A stretch of 64,000 bases of DNA from assembly GCA_014925825.1 (NCBI GenBank), contig JACGCK010000016.1:372001-436000 (forward strand), read 5' to 3'. Under the pieces are notes generated by a model, which saw only the letters and a program-made list of their open reading frames with translations, was not told the DNA's origin and did not search any database. Source of the DNA: Pholiota molesta (Eukaryota; Basidiomycota; Agaricomycetes; Agaricales; Strophariaceae). Made by a program: the position numbers and the translations under genes. Shown here piece by piece: positions 1-12,500 of this stretch. Position 1 is the first letter of the stretch. Every line of letters begins with the position of its first letter.

Positions 1-1593
1 AACACCATAGACCCATTTATGGGGAACGGGCTCTGACGGAACATTCTCATATTTGAGAACGACAGCGGTAGCGTGAATAGAGTTGGGATGGAGCTTAGGA
101 CTGGACGAAATGGAGTAGTAGCGAGGTTGTAGGCGGGGAATAGCGGATACGATGATATCAAATGGAATGGACCATTTGGTGGTATTTTCCGGTGTGGGTA
201 ACGCTTTTATGTCATTGCCAGCTGCCAATTGTAGGATTTCGCCGAGTTTTAGGCAGCCATCGTGGACGACTCTGTGGTATTCTTCCTTGTCAGTATTAAG
301 ATTCTTGAGGTATGCTTCCGCTTCGGGTGTAGGAGCGAATTTAGACATTGTGCCAAGTATCTGACGACCAGCGACGGCGCTGATGTCGATATAGTGACGA
401 AGAACAGTGCCATAGGTAGTAGGAACGGGAAAGGAACTTTGGCGAGAGCGGGGTCCAAGGATTCAATGCCAATGACCGCGTCACGCTTGTCATGTAGACC
501 CAGAATGCAAAGGAGACGCTCTACTTCCACGTCGGGGTTCAAGGGCCACAAACCGACATGGTCACCATGTTGGTAAGTGATACCAGATCCATCAGTATTG
601 AATTCGATATGAACACAGTTGCGATCCGCATGGGAAGCAAAGAGTTCTCGGGCACGTTAATAGGCGCAGCGTACGGGTTCTTTGCGTCATGGATACCCTT
701 TGTTTTGGTCAAAGCCCGTGCAGAATACTCGCCTGGATATCTGATAGAGAAGAATAGCGAATGTAAAAGGATTGCGCGACATACCAAGGTAAACCTTCTC
801 CGGTGGGTGGGACTCCAATTCAGAAACAACAAAGTCTGCGGAATCTCCGCCCTGACCTTCTTCGACACCCATGGCGGTGGCAAATGCCTCCCACATTCCA
901 TCCTTCCATTCCAGATAATCTTCTTCCATGCTCTTATCGTCGTCACCTTCGCCTCGTTCACCAATGCGAATAGCGCCTAGTTTTGTCAAAATGTTATCGA
1001 CATTCCTGCCAATGAGGTTGTAATGCTCATAAGTTTTGTTGCCAAGACCGAAAACGACATATTTGAGACCCTCGAGCTTGCGCTCGCCGCCGCTGAACTC
1101 AAAGGAATCGTCCTGAAGGTTCTGCATAAGCTGTACGGAGTTATCGGTGGGCTCTCCCTCGCCATAGGTAGCCATGACGAAAAAGGCAGCGCAATCTTCT
1201 GGGAGCTGGTCAAGATTCTCAAAGTCATACTCTTCGGGATCGCAGACGAGGGACGCAAGACCAAATTTCTGTTTGGCTTCCTTGGCGAGACGAATGGCGT
1301 ACTCCTCAGCAGTACCGGTTTGCGAGCCGTAAAAGATCACAAGGCGCTTTTTCTGGGGAGAATCGAGTGTAAATATGAATGAACTCACATGTGAAATGAG
1401 CAGGAGCACTTACAGCCTCTTTCATTTTTGCGATGAAATCACGAGGATTGCCAGAACCATTGGCGACTTTCGATGTGGAGACGACGGTAGCTTTGGGTTT
1501 TGACGCAGCAAAGAGCTGGTCACGGAAGAGGTAGAGAGCGGCAAGAACAACACCAACCGCGAGAATGACCACGTCCGACGACGACGAAGCCAT
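1..1593 (-). CDS. CPR: NADPH-cytochrome P450 reductase, N-terminal part (runs off the left edge)
   Basis: This diflavin reductase passes electrons from NADPH through FAD and FMN to cytochromes P450 on the ER membrane. Start ATG is at 1591-1593; residues ~4-25 form the N-terminal membrane anchor. The FMN-binding flavodoxin domain follows (FYGSQTGTAEEYA, MATYGEGEPTDN, FGLGNKTYEHYN), then the connecting region (GEYSARALTKTKGIHDAKNPY) and the start of the FAD domain (RYYSISSSPKLHP near 70-110). The NADPH part lies outside the window. Introns are clear at 1353-1413 and near 735-783. Two single-base frame breaks are seen, at GGG 650-652 (between APINV and RELFASH) and GGG 427-429 (between VPFP and PTTYG). 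Each is repaired by one extra C on the coding strand, with no room for an intron. Family assignment is certain. Whether the breaks are real or sequencing errors cannot be told here. Confidence 0.95.
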
Positions 1594-2429
1594 TGAGAGA
1601 TATGCTAGAGGGAAAGGAAACGCTGGAGAAAAGGTGGTACGATTGGGATCTGACATTGCAAGAGACGGTGTGAGGGAATAATACCAGTGTGGACAAGCCG
1701 ACCAGCTGTCTTATGTTGTAGCCAGCAGTTATTGGGCTGCGGACAGGCTTCGTCGGACGAAAGAACGAGGAGAGAGGTAAGCGGTATAAGAACAAGCTTG
1801 GACGTGGCGCTGCACTCGGAGTCTGTCGTCGCATCATGTTTGGTCCCATATGATAATGTAATGCTTTCAGAGTCAGCTCCCTCTTCCGGTTCTCAGCTCA
1901 GCTCTACTCAAATAAACGTCTAACTGAGTCACTCTATGACGCTGCGAGGCCTTTCTTTCTGCCATATCCAGACCCCATATCCACCTGGGACCGCCTGGTG
2001 CCGGATTACTATGCACAATGTTACCTTAGGCTTGATCATGTCGAATTCATTGCAACACCGCTAAGTATCTTCGGATCGCCAGAAATATGTAGCAACCCCA
2101 AGCTCTAAAACTGGAATGGAACACATAGCATTTGGTGGAAGAGAAGAGCACAAATATGGGATATCTTGGGTATAAAGGTCCAGCTCGAGTCCAGCCGCAT
2201 CCCAATTTGACAACTTCCGTGATAAAAACACCCATTTTCCCCGGCTGCTTACAAGTGGTATCATAATAGTCTCGACGTACGCAGTCGTGTGAATGACCTC
2301 AGTTTTATATGGGGTTGTGATACCGCTGACGCTGAATAGCTGACAGCAAGGCCCTAGATGTAATGAGCCAAGACAACGAAGTCTTTTGCATGAGTAAAAC
2401 CTTGGAACTTTATATTACACTTTCTCAAT
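1594..2429. other. Intergenic: upstream region of the reductase gene
   Basis: 836 bases lie between the reductase start and the 3' end of the SET-domain gene, both on the minus strand. Only short open frames with no recognisable protein are present. The region should hold the reductase promoter and the end of the SET gene transcript. I see no convincing TATA box, RNA gene or repeat. Confidence 0.5.
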
Positions 2430-3963
2430 CTAGGAAACAGAGATTAGTGGGTTAAATCCCGATAAACAAGGAGCTGGAGATGACCGACGTTGCACTTCAC
2501 CTGGACCTTGTACTGCGAGCGGTTGCCTGGTGGCCCAAGCGGTATGGCTTTCGGGACGACCTTGCACCGCCTTCATCGCGCCTACTTGAGATGAATCTGC
2601 GCCAATTTCATACGAGTACCATTCAACAGCAAGTTTTGCCCACGCTTGCGTGGCTATCGCACTGATAAGGCCTGTGTAAGTACAATCTTCCATTCCGACG
2701 CATAAACCGTTCATGAAAACTGTTCACGGACTCTGAATGCGCTGCTGCTATCCAAGCTGCATCTGCAGCCAACTGTCCACGTTCGCTCCAGTAGCCTTCT
2801 TGGTCTTCGAGTTGCCAGATTTTTCGTATATGGTCGATAGCTTCAGGACCCTCGATGGTGTTGGAGCCCCATGTGGCAAAAACCTCGTATAGCGTAGAGA
2901 TAGCCGACAATCTTTCGTCTGATGCCTTCGAAAGAGCGTCGGGGAGGGAACAAACATCGCATGTACAATGGAAACCATATTGTTGACTTAGATATGCTCT
3001 GATTAAATTGTTTCAAGGTTGTCAACCGAATAATAAGAGGACGTAAGGTTTTACATACCTGCGTTCATGGCGTGGTCGCTTTGAATCAGTGTATGTGGTG
3101 AGCAGTTCCTGGATTTCTTGATAAACACCAAATAATCTGATGCGTAAGACAGATACTTACACGTCCTTTGGGGATGCTCTTCAGAGCATGAACAATCAAA
3201 TATCCTCCCCCTTCTTCTCGCCAAGTGTAAACAACATTGAAAGCGCTCGAACACCCATGATTCAGGCGCGCCATTCTCGGGAAAATGCCAACATTCTGTC
3301 CGGCGGAGACCGCATTCGTTTGGAAAATCGCAAGCGCCACTTCGTCGGGGCTATCGTGTGGATCTAAATGTTCTGGAAAGTTCACGTAGGACAGGTTGTG
3401 GAAGGTGGCTCTTTCTGCAGGGGACAACGCCGCTAGCTGGGCTGCTATCAAGGCGGCGGGGGAGGTGTTTACTAGATTCCGAATGGGCGTAAGACCGATG
3501 ACATTAGCTTTAGGTTATAAAATTACTGACTTCGTAGGGGAACGACGAATAGCGGTTTCTCTCGAAGGATCACTTCTCCTTGCTGAGTTTATGTCAATGC
3601 TTTACTTTCGAAATTGTATCAGCGATGGAAAAACCTACTTTAATGTCGCGAGCTGCGATTGCCCCCTTCCCCTTCCCAGGTAGATCGACTACCGTAAATA
3701 TAACAGAGTCTTCTATGGCAACTTCGGTGTGACCATTTTGCGCGTTAATGAAGTTTGTGCTTGAGCCGTATTGGTAATAATAAAGCGCAGAAAGAACAGC
3801 AATCGCTAAACTAGAGACGATGATCTTAGAACATTATTTAGGTCTCCGCAGAAATAAAAAGTGTTTTCAGTCTCACCTTCGTCACAAAACTATAACTCGA
3901 GGACTGGCTTTGTCGATGTGGCTTGCTTTTGCTCGACTTGCCTTTAAGGTGTTGAGAAGGCAT
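2430..3963 (-). CDS. SET-domain protein (SMYD-like lysine methyltransferase family) with N-terminal membrane anchor
   Basis: The SET domain transfers methyl groups from S-adenosylmethionine to lysine. Start ATG 3961-3963. Exon 1 encodes a Ser/Lys-rich head (MPSQHLKGKSSKSK). After intron 3811-3876 comes a short hydrophobic stretch (LAIAVLSALYYYQYG), a probable signal anchor. The SET core follows: GKGAIAARDIKQGEVILREK, then MARLNHGCSSAFNVVY (the catalytic NHxC motif), then RELLTTYTDS, and a post-SET cysteine cluster CTCDVC. The C-terminal part (ATQAWAKLAVEWYSYEIGADS) matches the usual helical tail of fungal SET proteins of this type. Five or six introns of ~50-75 nt fit; the last donor (near 2720) is ambiguous. 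Unlike its neighbours, I see no frame break. Substrate unknown. The gene is divergent from the CWF19L2 gene. Confidence 0.85.
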
Positions 3964-4335
3964 TTTGACTTGGAAATGTTCCCAAATCGCTCCAATAGGG
4001 AGGTTTCAAGAGTATTCCGAGCTTTCGATACTTACGATGTGGAGAGAGCAGGCAGAGCAGGCGACGCCTGGCGTTTTGCTCTGGCCTACAAGTCATAAAT
4101 AACTTTGGTTGCACTGTTGCAAACTCACTCCATCAAGTGGTCAACAGGAACAACGCGACAAGACTTACACCATAGGCACGTGATGGACGACGCGACTGAC
4201 GAGTGCCAAGTGAAATCAATTCCATTCTGCATTGCTCTAGCAGCCTCGACTATTCCAAATCCGCTGCTCGACATTTATCCTATATCTCACCATCTATTAG
4301 CCTTTGAAACTGACTTTCAACCAGTATACCAAACA
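3964..4335. promoter_or_regulatory. Divergent promoter region between SET-domain gene and CWF19L2 gene
   Basis: 372 bases separate the two start codons, which point away from each other, so both promoters must lie here or in 5' UTRs. No clear TATA box or repeated motif is visible. The plus-strand half just before the CWF19L2 ATG is pyrimidine/adenine-rich, as is common before fungal starts. Confidence 0.4.
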
Positions 4336-7251
4336 ATGAACATCAATATGATGGAGAAGGAAGCCTCGAGCAGCAAACATTCGCGCGAACATAAATCAAA
4401 GCACCACAAGCACAGAGAAGATGATCCCGACCGCAAACACAAGAAGCGTCATAGACATGACGACGAAGAGGAGAGCAGCAGTCGAAAGAAACATCACAAG
4501 CACCATAAGAAGGATAAAGAGAAAAGCAAGGATAAGAAAGGGCACGCAGAGAAGAAGATGGACATCGTGGACGATGACCCCAATGACGAAAATATGTGGC
4601 AGGAAAAGGATATAGATATGGATGGCGAACGGGTGCGCAAACAACTATGTCCTTGGTTTTTGCGCTGAGCATCCTTAAACCAGGTCCTTGCAGCCGACAT
4701 ACCGACTGCAGAAAGTCTCAAGATAACTACGCCGACAGAAGACAATGGTGCCCCACTGCCTCATAGTATCACCGCTACCACCTCACTCAAACGTGATGAC
4801 TGGATGATGCTGGAGCCATCTACGCCTAGTATACCTGCTGAAAACCACCCCCGACGGGAGTTTCCACTGGACGACAAGGACTCGTATATGGATGGCTATG
4901 GGGAGGCATCTGGTGATGCGCGCACGCTTGGTGGAGGAGTCGACTTCTTTTCGAGTCTTGGTAAAGAGAGGACGAAAGCTCGACCTAATAAACCCGACCC
5001 TGAAAAGGTAGTGATCCTAATTAGATGCATGCGCTGTTCACGGTTGACTCATGATGGTTAATTCATAGCCAAAAATCAGTTACAGGGAACTCAACCAAGA
5101 TCTCAAAGAGGGTGTGCCCTTGAATTCCGACGAACCGCCTCCGCCTCCGCCATCCTTCACACCCGGCGGCCCTGGCTCTCAATGGCGCATGATGCGCCTC
5201 CGGCGCGTTTACGAAACCGCCGAAGAGGAAGGCCTCCCCCTCGAGCAAGTCGGCATCGACCGATTCGGGTCTCTCCAAGCATTTGAAGAAGCCAAGGAAG
5301 AGCGGCGCATCCTCGACGAACGCGAAGGACGAAGGGGCGGCGACCGCGAGCGCGGCCGTGGGCAAGAACGGCCGACCCACTTTAGCAAAGACGGCGAGAA
5401 GCGCCTCATGTTCACCGATGTAGGCGCTAGCGGCGGGTCAAGCAGGAGCTCTTCGTTTCGGCGCCCGGGCGGGATGCCCGAGAGTGGACCGTCTACGCCG
5501 TCCCCAGCACCAGAGGCGCAGCGCCCGCCTGCGAATAGGCGCCTCGACTCATTGAGGCTTCCCTCGCAAGCCGGTTCTCCGTTGGCACAAGCACATACTC
5601 CGATCCCTAGTGTGATGACGCCTCCACAGCTGCCGGCTGGTTCGAAAGCGAGAGCTTTGTCGCCTTCATCGTTAAATAAGCTCCAAGCTAAAGTCATACG
5701 TGCTAAGCTCATGGGTTCGCCTGATGCGGAGAAACTCGAAGAAGAGTATGAAGCCGAGGCACGAAAGGCGCATGGAACAATAGAGGACGGAGTGAGGAAG
5801 AAAGTTGAGGTCCTACCTACTCTAGATGCCAGGGGAAGATTGTACGACGTTGGGCATGGGAAGGAGGCCGAACCCGCTCTTCCTGGTAATAGGAAAAAGA
5901 AGGAGAAGGTAATTATTGCACAAAATTGTCACCTATGTGTAAAGCTAAATATTTATTCGAAGCATTATGAGACTCATGATCGGAAAACTGGCGAAGTCAT
6001 TCGAATCAACCCTGACGACGATAAGGTAACTCTCGGTGAAATGCTGCGGCAAGAACGAATGGGCGCAGGTATGGCAGACCAGAAAAACTTAGATGCGCAA
6101 TACGCGCGTGCAGTTATGGGCGATGGAAAATTCGAAGTGAGTTGTATTCATAAATACATAGCCATCAGCGCTAATATTTCAATAGAATGATCTGGAGTAC
6201 ATCGATGACAATGCTGAGAAACTCGGGAGACAGAAAATGCGTTCCGATGCCATGAAGCGTCAATTTGCCATCAATGGTAAGTCTACGAATCTTTTTATCG
6301 TCGATCCGCCACGAAATGACATTTCTATTCAGATTATAAACAGACTCAAAAGGCATTGGCCACCTGCAACTTTTGTTACGGCGAGGACGATTCACCGCCG
6401 AAAGCACCTGTTATTGCAATGGGCACACGAGTATATCTATCTTGTACATTGACCGAAGAACTAGTCGATGGTCATTGTTTAATCGTTCCCATACAACACT
6501 ATCTAAACATGCTAGAAGGTGACGATGATGTATGGGATGAAACTCGGGTAAGTTTTAGCAATATGCTCTTGACACTGATTGCTTATGTCCGTCACTAGAA
6601 TTTCATGAAATGTTTGATGAAGATGTATGCAGAAGAAGATAAGGGAGTTGTATTTTTCGAGACTGTGGTCTCGATGAAAAAGCAAAAACATACGTATATC
6701 GAATGTGTACCAGTACCCTGGGACCTGTTCGATTTGCTCCCCGGGTATTTCAAGGTGGGTCATATACGTTTTCTTGTAACTGCCATTTTGTTCATACAGC
6801 TATAGGAATCAATCCTCTCATCAGAAGCAGAGTGGTCTCAGCATAGAAAATTGATCGACTTCTCGGCTCGACCGGGTGGATTTAGGCGTGCCATGGTGCC
6901 CAATCTCCCCTACTTCATGGTCCAATTTGACCACAAGGGGAGAAGGGGTATGGCCACGTAATTGAAGGCGCAGCAACAGCGCAGGACGAAGACGAAGACG
7001 GGCTAGAAGAGGGGGAGAAAGGCGGAGGAGAATTCCCATCGTGAGTGATGCTCCATTGATGATGGTCGCCGATAGAACTAAGTGATCATCTCGTAACAAG
7101 CTATTTCGCTAACGAAATTATTGGGAGCGTGTTGGATTTGGAGCCACGGCGATGGCGAAGGCCACGAAAAGTGGACCTGCGGAAGAACGGGGAGCGAGTA
7201 GACAAGTTCAGGAAAAAGTATAGCAAGTACGACTGGACGGGGGTGCTTTGA
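4336..7251 (+). CDS. cwf19: CWF19L2/Cwf19-like splicing factor (CwfJ family)
   Basis: Cwf19/CWF19L2 proteins associate with the late spliceosome and help lariat intron release and turnover. The N-terminus is a Lys/His/Ser-rich low-complexity segment (KSKHHKHREDD, residues ~15-70). A conserved middle follows (PKISYRELNQDLKEG; SQWRMMRLRRVYETAEEEG; TLGEMLRQERMGAGMADQKN). The CwfJ C-terminal domain 1 has the Cys/His cluster (TCNFCYGEDD and GHCLIVPIQHY). Domain 2 runs from WSQHRKLIDF to the end (EPRRWRRPRKVDL, YDWTGVL). Start is the ATG at 4336 because the Lys-rich head follows directly. Introns: 4633-4683, 5008-5068, 6137-6185, 6277-6332, 6548-6598, 6755-6805, 7041-7100. One base seems missing in GGGG 6937-6940: frame one stops after QFDHKGRRGMAT, while the +1 frame gives EKGYGHVIEG and the rest of the domain. 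Confidence 0.93.
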
Positions 7252-7347
7252 GGGCTGTTATGTAAATTAGTACTTGGCACTAAAAATAGAGGGTCATCAA
7301 AAATAGTGATTTTGAAACCGAATTGTTGCCTCGAATTGTCCGCCACC

Positions 7348-9084
7348 ATGGCACTGTCGCCCCCCACTCCTCGCGAGGTCCTCCTCTCCACCGTCCTTTT
7401 CACTCTATTCGTTCTTTTCACCCACAGCAGCGCGCCCTCAATATCAGATGCACTACCGCACTTCGCATCCACAAACACCTCCGCTCCCTTACAGTTGCCC
7501 ATAGAGTTGCACAAGCCACACAAGATAGAGTCAAGACTGAATTGGGGCTCATCTCCACCGCCAGAAACGACAGTAGTATCGCATGTACCAGGTGAGCTCG
7601 CGAGCATCGCTCCTATCTCGTGCCACTAGTTGATACCTTACAAACCCAGGTTGGACTATATTCGACAACTTATTTCTCCTTAATGGCATTGTGTATATCG
7701 TCTCAGACCAGCCTTCGACCGTTCCCGATGTGCGATTTATCTATTCGACGGGTGCCTACATTGAAGAAGGCAACCCCTCACCAGATAGTCGATTGCCCAC
7801 GGACAAGGACATCCAAGTCATTTCCACAAAAAATGCCGCAAAGCTATTCGGGACAGGAGCCCATATTATTGATGGCGTGTCGGTGCGTTTTTTTGTCTTC
7901 CTATTTCCAGTTCTTTTCTTCATCTGTTCCTCGCATACGTCCTAGTTCGTTGTCAATGACCCACCTCAATAGTGAGTGTCTTATTTTAGATACGGGAACT
8001 AATCTTTTAAACTCGTGTCTCCTCTGTGCAGCATCACGCATTATTACCATTGGGCTGCAGAGCTATGGTTTGGATTCTGGCGAACATACGCCTCACTGGA
8101 CGAGGTCATTTCAGCGGAAGGTAACAGCACATTACCCCCCGCGCGCCGGATTCTTTTCAGACACCTCGACAATCACCACTGGCGCGACTACGCATCGATG
8201 AATCAATGGGTCCTGCGCTCGTCCTTTCCCTCAGTAGTTATGGAATTCAAGGACGGCTGGTTGGACCGCGCCGAAATGGGACGGCCCTTTGTTTTTGAGC
8301 GCGTCATCGTCGCGGACCGATCCTCTGCTATGCTTTCATACAATTATGCTCGCTACCAGCGGACGGCCGGCGCGCCCAACGCTCTTCCTGGTAGCATGAA
8401 CTGGTGGCAACCCATTCGCAACAACGTCGTGAATTTCGCAGGTATGCACAGCGAAGTGGGCGCTGGGACTACTCAAACTCCTGTCATCACCTACATTTCG
8501 CGTCAGAAATGGGGCAGGCGCATGTTAATTCCTGAGCATCACGATAAATTAGTGGCAGCTCTCTACAAACTGCGAGATCAGTTCGGCTACGAGGTCAATG
8601 TGGTCAATGCAGAGGAGATGACGCGACTTGACCAAATTCGGCTGGCAGCACGCACGACGGTATGTTGCCTGTGTCAATGATGGTCTGCGGGCAATATTGA
8701 ACATCCTCTTTGTTCATCTACTAGATAATGATGGGCGTGCATGGAAATGGTCTTACATCCCTGCTATGGATGAAACCCAATCCACGCTCGACCGTCATAG
8801 AATTCTTCTTTCCTCAGGGCTTTGCACATGACTACGAATATACGACACGCGCCCTTGGTATGACCCATTACGGATTTTGGGATGCAGAGTACGTTCTTCC
8901 TTATCCAATGTTCCAAATTCTCATTAATGAGCGTTCCGCATTTCTCAGACACTTCACCAGCCCAGGCCTTCCAATTCCACGATACGTCGACGGCTTTCAA
9001 GGAAACGCAATTCCAATCAACGCCGAAGCTGTTGTAAATCTATGCATCCATCGTCTATCGTTGGATGAAGAAGTGGATGATTAA
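7348..9084 (+). CDS. Glycosyltransferase family 61 protein (DUF563), type II membrane protein
   Basis: GT61 enzymes transfer sugars such as xylose or arabinose onto glycans in the secretory pathway. The ATG at 7348 sits in a good start context (gccaccatgg). The N-terminus is a signal anchor (VLLSTVLFTLFVLFTHSSA, residues ~11-29). Family motifs include WTIFDNLFLLNG, THYYHWAAELWFGFWRTYA, ITYISRQKWGRRMLIPEHH and MMGVHGNGLTSLLWM followed by VIEFFFPQGFAHDYEYTTRA. Introns are 7592-7649, 7883-7945, 7972-8031 and 8661-8724. Exon 3 (7946-7971) is only 26 nt. Reading frame is intact throughout. Only 96 bases separate the start from the CWF19L2 stop, so the two are tightly packed in tandem. The acceptor and donor sugar cannot be told from sequence. 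Confidence 0.9.
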
Positions 9085-9551
9085 ATGATGTAAGGACGCT
9101 ATTGGCTTTGTTGCATGGACTTCACATTAGACAGACATCACCCTGCGGATGGACACACTATTATATTTATGCCTAGTAGTTTATAGAACGAGGTGGCGTA
9201 TCAGTGCATTCAGTATCTCACCACCTTAATAGTGCAGCATACAAAATGCATTGCTTAACTAATAACATCGCATACTTTAATTACAGTCAAGCTGAACGTA
9301 ACGAACTTAACATTGAGACAGCATATTTGTCGATATTCGAAAAGACTCGGTAAATTTTTGTATTCTATGATGCATTGTAAGTTTGCCTAACATGCGTATA
9401 TGAGGAGGTGGTATAATGCACACATTTATGCGGCGAAGAAGAGAAGTCACGTATGCAATATTGAATCGTGTAAATGAGTTAGATGGATGCACGGCTCTCC
9501 TGAAAGCCAGATGAATGTGAATAACAACACTTCTTCATATTGACTTGCACC
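9085..9551. other. Convergent intergenic region
   Basis: 467 AT-rich bases between the 3' ends of the GT61 gene and the phytochrome gene. No coding segment, RNA gene or repeat seen; probably the two 3' UTRs. Confidence 0.5.
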
Positions 9552-12500
9552 CTATTTGCGGGCGTCTTTCAGCCAACCGCCTCTTTCCCAGCTGCACCCT
9601 GGGTGATAGACGTCGTTCTGTCGCTGTGAAGAGTCGATGACGCCCTTTAAGATGACACTCAGCCTTTTAAAATCGATAGGCTTAAGGATCCAACCGTCCA
9701 TCCCATGGTTGGCCAATTTGTCTCGCTGCTGCTCTAAAAGCGAGGCCGAGACAGCGAAGATCGGAATTCTCCCATTAAGGACTTGAGAAGGGCGCCGAAC
9801 TATCTCTGCGTTCAACTTTTTCTCGAAGCCTCTTATTTTTTGGGTGGCCTCGAAGCCATTTAGAATTGGCATTCTATGGTAGATTGGTTAACAACAGCAT
9901 AAAATTTTCAGCTAGTGCTTACTGTATATCCATAAGAACTGCGTCGAAGGAATAATCTGCGACCACATTGTCAAGACCTTCTTGTCCATTAGTGGTACTG
10001 ACGACTAGATGCCCATCTGTTGTGAGACGCTTAGCAAGGATGGTACGATTAATGTCGTTATCCTGAAAACAAGGTGTGTTCAACAGAGAGGGCAGAGAAT
10101 TGGTGACAACAATGACTTACCTCCACAATCAGAACACGCAATTTCCCCTGAGCCAACTTCTCGGCAGAAACATGGGGTGTAGAAGACGGCTGTCTCAAAA
10201 TACTTGGAATCGTACCCTCCGCATTTGATCTGGGGGGTGTTCTTTTTCGGGGGGGTATTTCTGTATTCAGCGAATGCATCTTTACTGGTCGGATAGGCAT
10301 TTGAGAGTCGGTGACTTCAAAAATCCCTGTTGATGGTCGCCGAGTACGATTGAATGACGATCGTGACCCTTCAGCCTGTCGTCCTTCATCGGTTAGTAGA
10401 AATTGTCGAGAAATTGATGTCTCCTGATTTGATGAAAACGCTTCAACAAGGTTGTTAATATCATTCTCTACAAAGCCTCCAGAACGGACGCTAGAGGAAG
10501 GAGAGCTCGCGTGCATTCCTGGGGAAGCCCTTGAGGACCCGGATGAAAGTGAGGATTTTCCTTGGCGCGAAAAGGTTCTTTCCACCGATAAGGCCAGAGG
10601 TATCAAAAAAGAAAAACGGCTTCCTTTTCCTATCGTCGAATTAACGCGTAGCTGACCTCCAAGTTGTTCAACAATCCGTGCAACGACCGCTAGACCCAAA
10701 CCTAGACGCACGCCTTTCAGATGAATGAATGGTTTATAGTGGAAAGATAGCTACTGACCAACTCCTGTATTGTTATGTGATTTTGGTTCTGAAGATTGCA
10801 CTTGTTCAAATTCTCGGAAATACTCTCCAATTTATTTGGTGTTATGCCACAACCCGTATCTTCAACGAGAATTTCGACGGCGGTTTGATTAGTACGTCGA
10901 AGGCCTTCTGGCTCGCCGAATGTTGTACAAGAAACAGTAATCGAACCCTTGGAGGTATATTTGACTGGATGACAACCTATCAGAAAAAAATCCTGTTTGT
11001 AGCCAGCATAGTACGTACGAGCGTTTGCTGTCAAGTTTTGAACAACCGTACGAATCTTGTTAGAGTCTCCAATTACCGCAATCGGACTATCCATGATGTC
11101 CAAATTAAACGCAATGTTGCGGCGTGCTGCCTCTTTGCGATATAAGTGTGTAGCCTCTTTAATAGTGAAGTGAAGGTCGAAAGGTTCGTTGAAAGACGTT
11201 TCATTCCCAGTTTCCAGTCTTGTTAGATCCTAGCGTAAAGTTGAAAGGGCGAGGGCTGAGAAATAATATAGTTTATACTAACAAGCAAGTCATTGATAGT
11301 GAATAAAAGACTCTGACGAGATGGTCAATGACAGGGAAATACATTAATTAGAAGTACAAACACCTTTGAAGCGGCATGAGATTTGCTTAGATTATCCCGT
11401 GTTTCACCATCTAAGCGTCCGTTCATTGCCATTTCCAAGTAGCTGGGTGAAATGGGGTTATTAAAAAAGGTAAACCATTAATTCGAAGAACATATCTCAC
11501 TTGATAATGTGATTCAAAGGTGTGCGAACTGTTCATAACAAAGCTAAGTCCAGTTTCTTAGAACTTATACTGTTGTCTAACCTTCGTGGCTTGCATTAGA
11601 AAGCAACAAATTTGTGAGTCTTGTTGTTTGCAGTGCATTCTCCTTTTCTCTCCACACTTCGATAAACTGTACAAGATAACGTCATCAGTGAGAGTCAAGG
11701 GGATATCTCACTGATCAGAAGAACCTTGCCGTATACAAGAGCTAAAACCCCAGCGGTCTCCAGTTGCTCGTTGGTCCACATTCGACTTCGGCCAGCAATA
11801 GTCTCCGACCAAATTTTGAAGGACGCTCGCGGCTCTAGCTTGCTTTCTTGACCTTCTTTATGAGGCCTACCGGCCCAGCGAATCTGATGGGGTTGACCGC
11901 GCCGCAGGAAGGCGATGAAGTCTTTCCCACTACTTGACAAAGGTACATATAACAATCCCGCAATAATTTCAAATCCTGTAGTCAGATGTCAGATGCAATG
12001 AAAATGAATCTTGTGAAGGTCGGATAACTAACCTGCTGTTAGTTCTAGATCAGGGAAATCCTTGATTACAGCTTGAGATGCCTGAATTGTGCTAATAGAG
12101 GTCAATCAGCCAAATGAAAGTTGATCTAAGGGGAGAGCTTACTCATATTGTTTCAATCGTAAATATTCCGCCATTATCAAAATTTCTTGTCCGTGTTGAT
12201 TGGGTCCAAGGATTTTGGCACCTTCGCCAATTACCAATATGCCGAAGTCGGCATCGAACAGCCCAAGAAGATCATCTGCATTGCTAACAATGTATCCAGT
12301 CTATCAAAAGTAAGAACATTAATCAAGTTATCCTGACGAGGATCTCGAACACATATTCCTAGTCTACGCACTGGTTGATGTTCTGAAGTCATGGTGTTAA
12401 TCTAAGGACGACGAAAAGCATGTGAGAAATATCCACAAAAAAGCTTGTGATCTGACACACGAGTTTTCGAGTATGAAGCCGTTGGGCAAAGCTCAATCTT

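Noticed and set aside
427..652. Explaining the reductase frame breaks by introns
   Set aside because: Protein alignment across both breaks is gapless, so no sequence is left over to be an intron.
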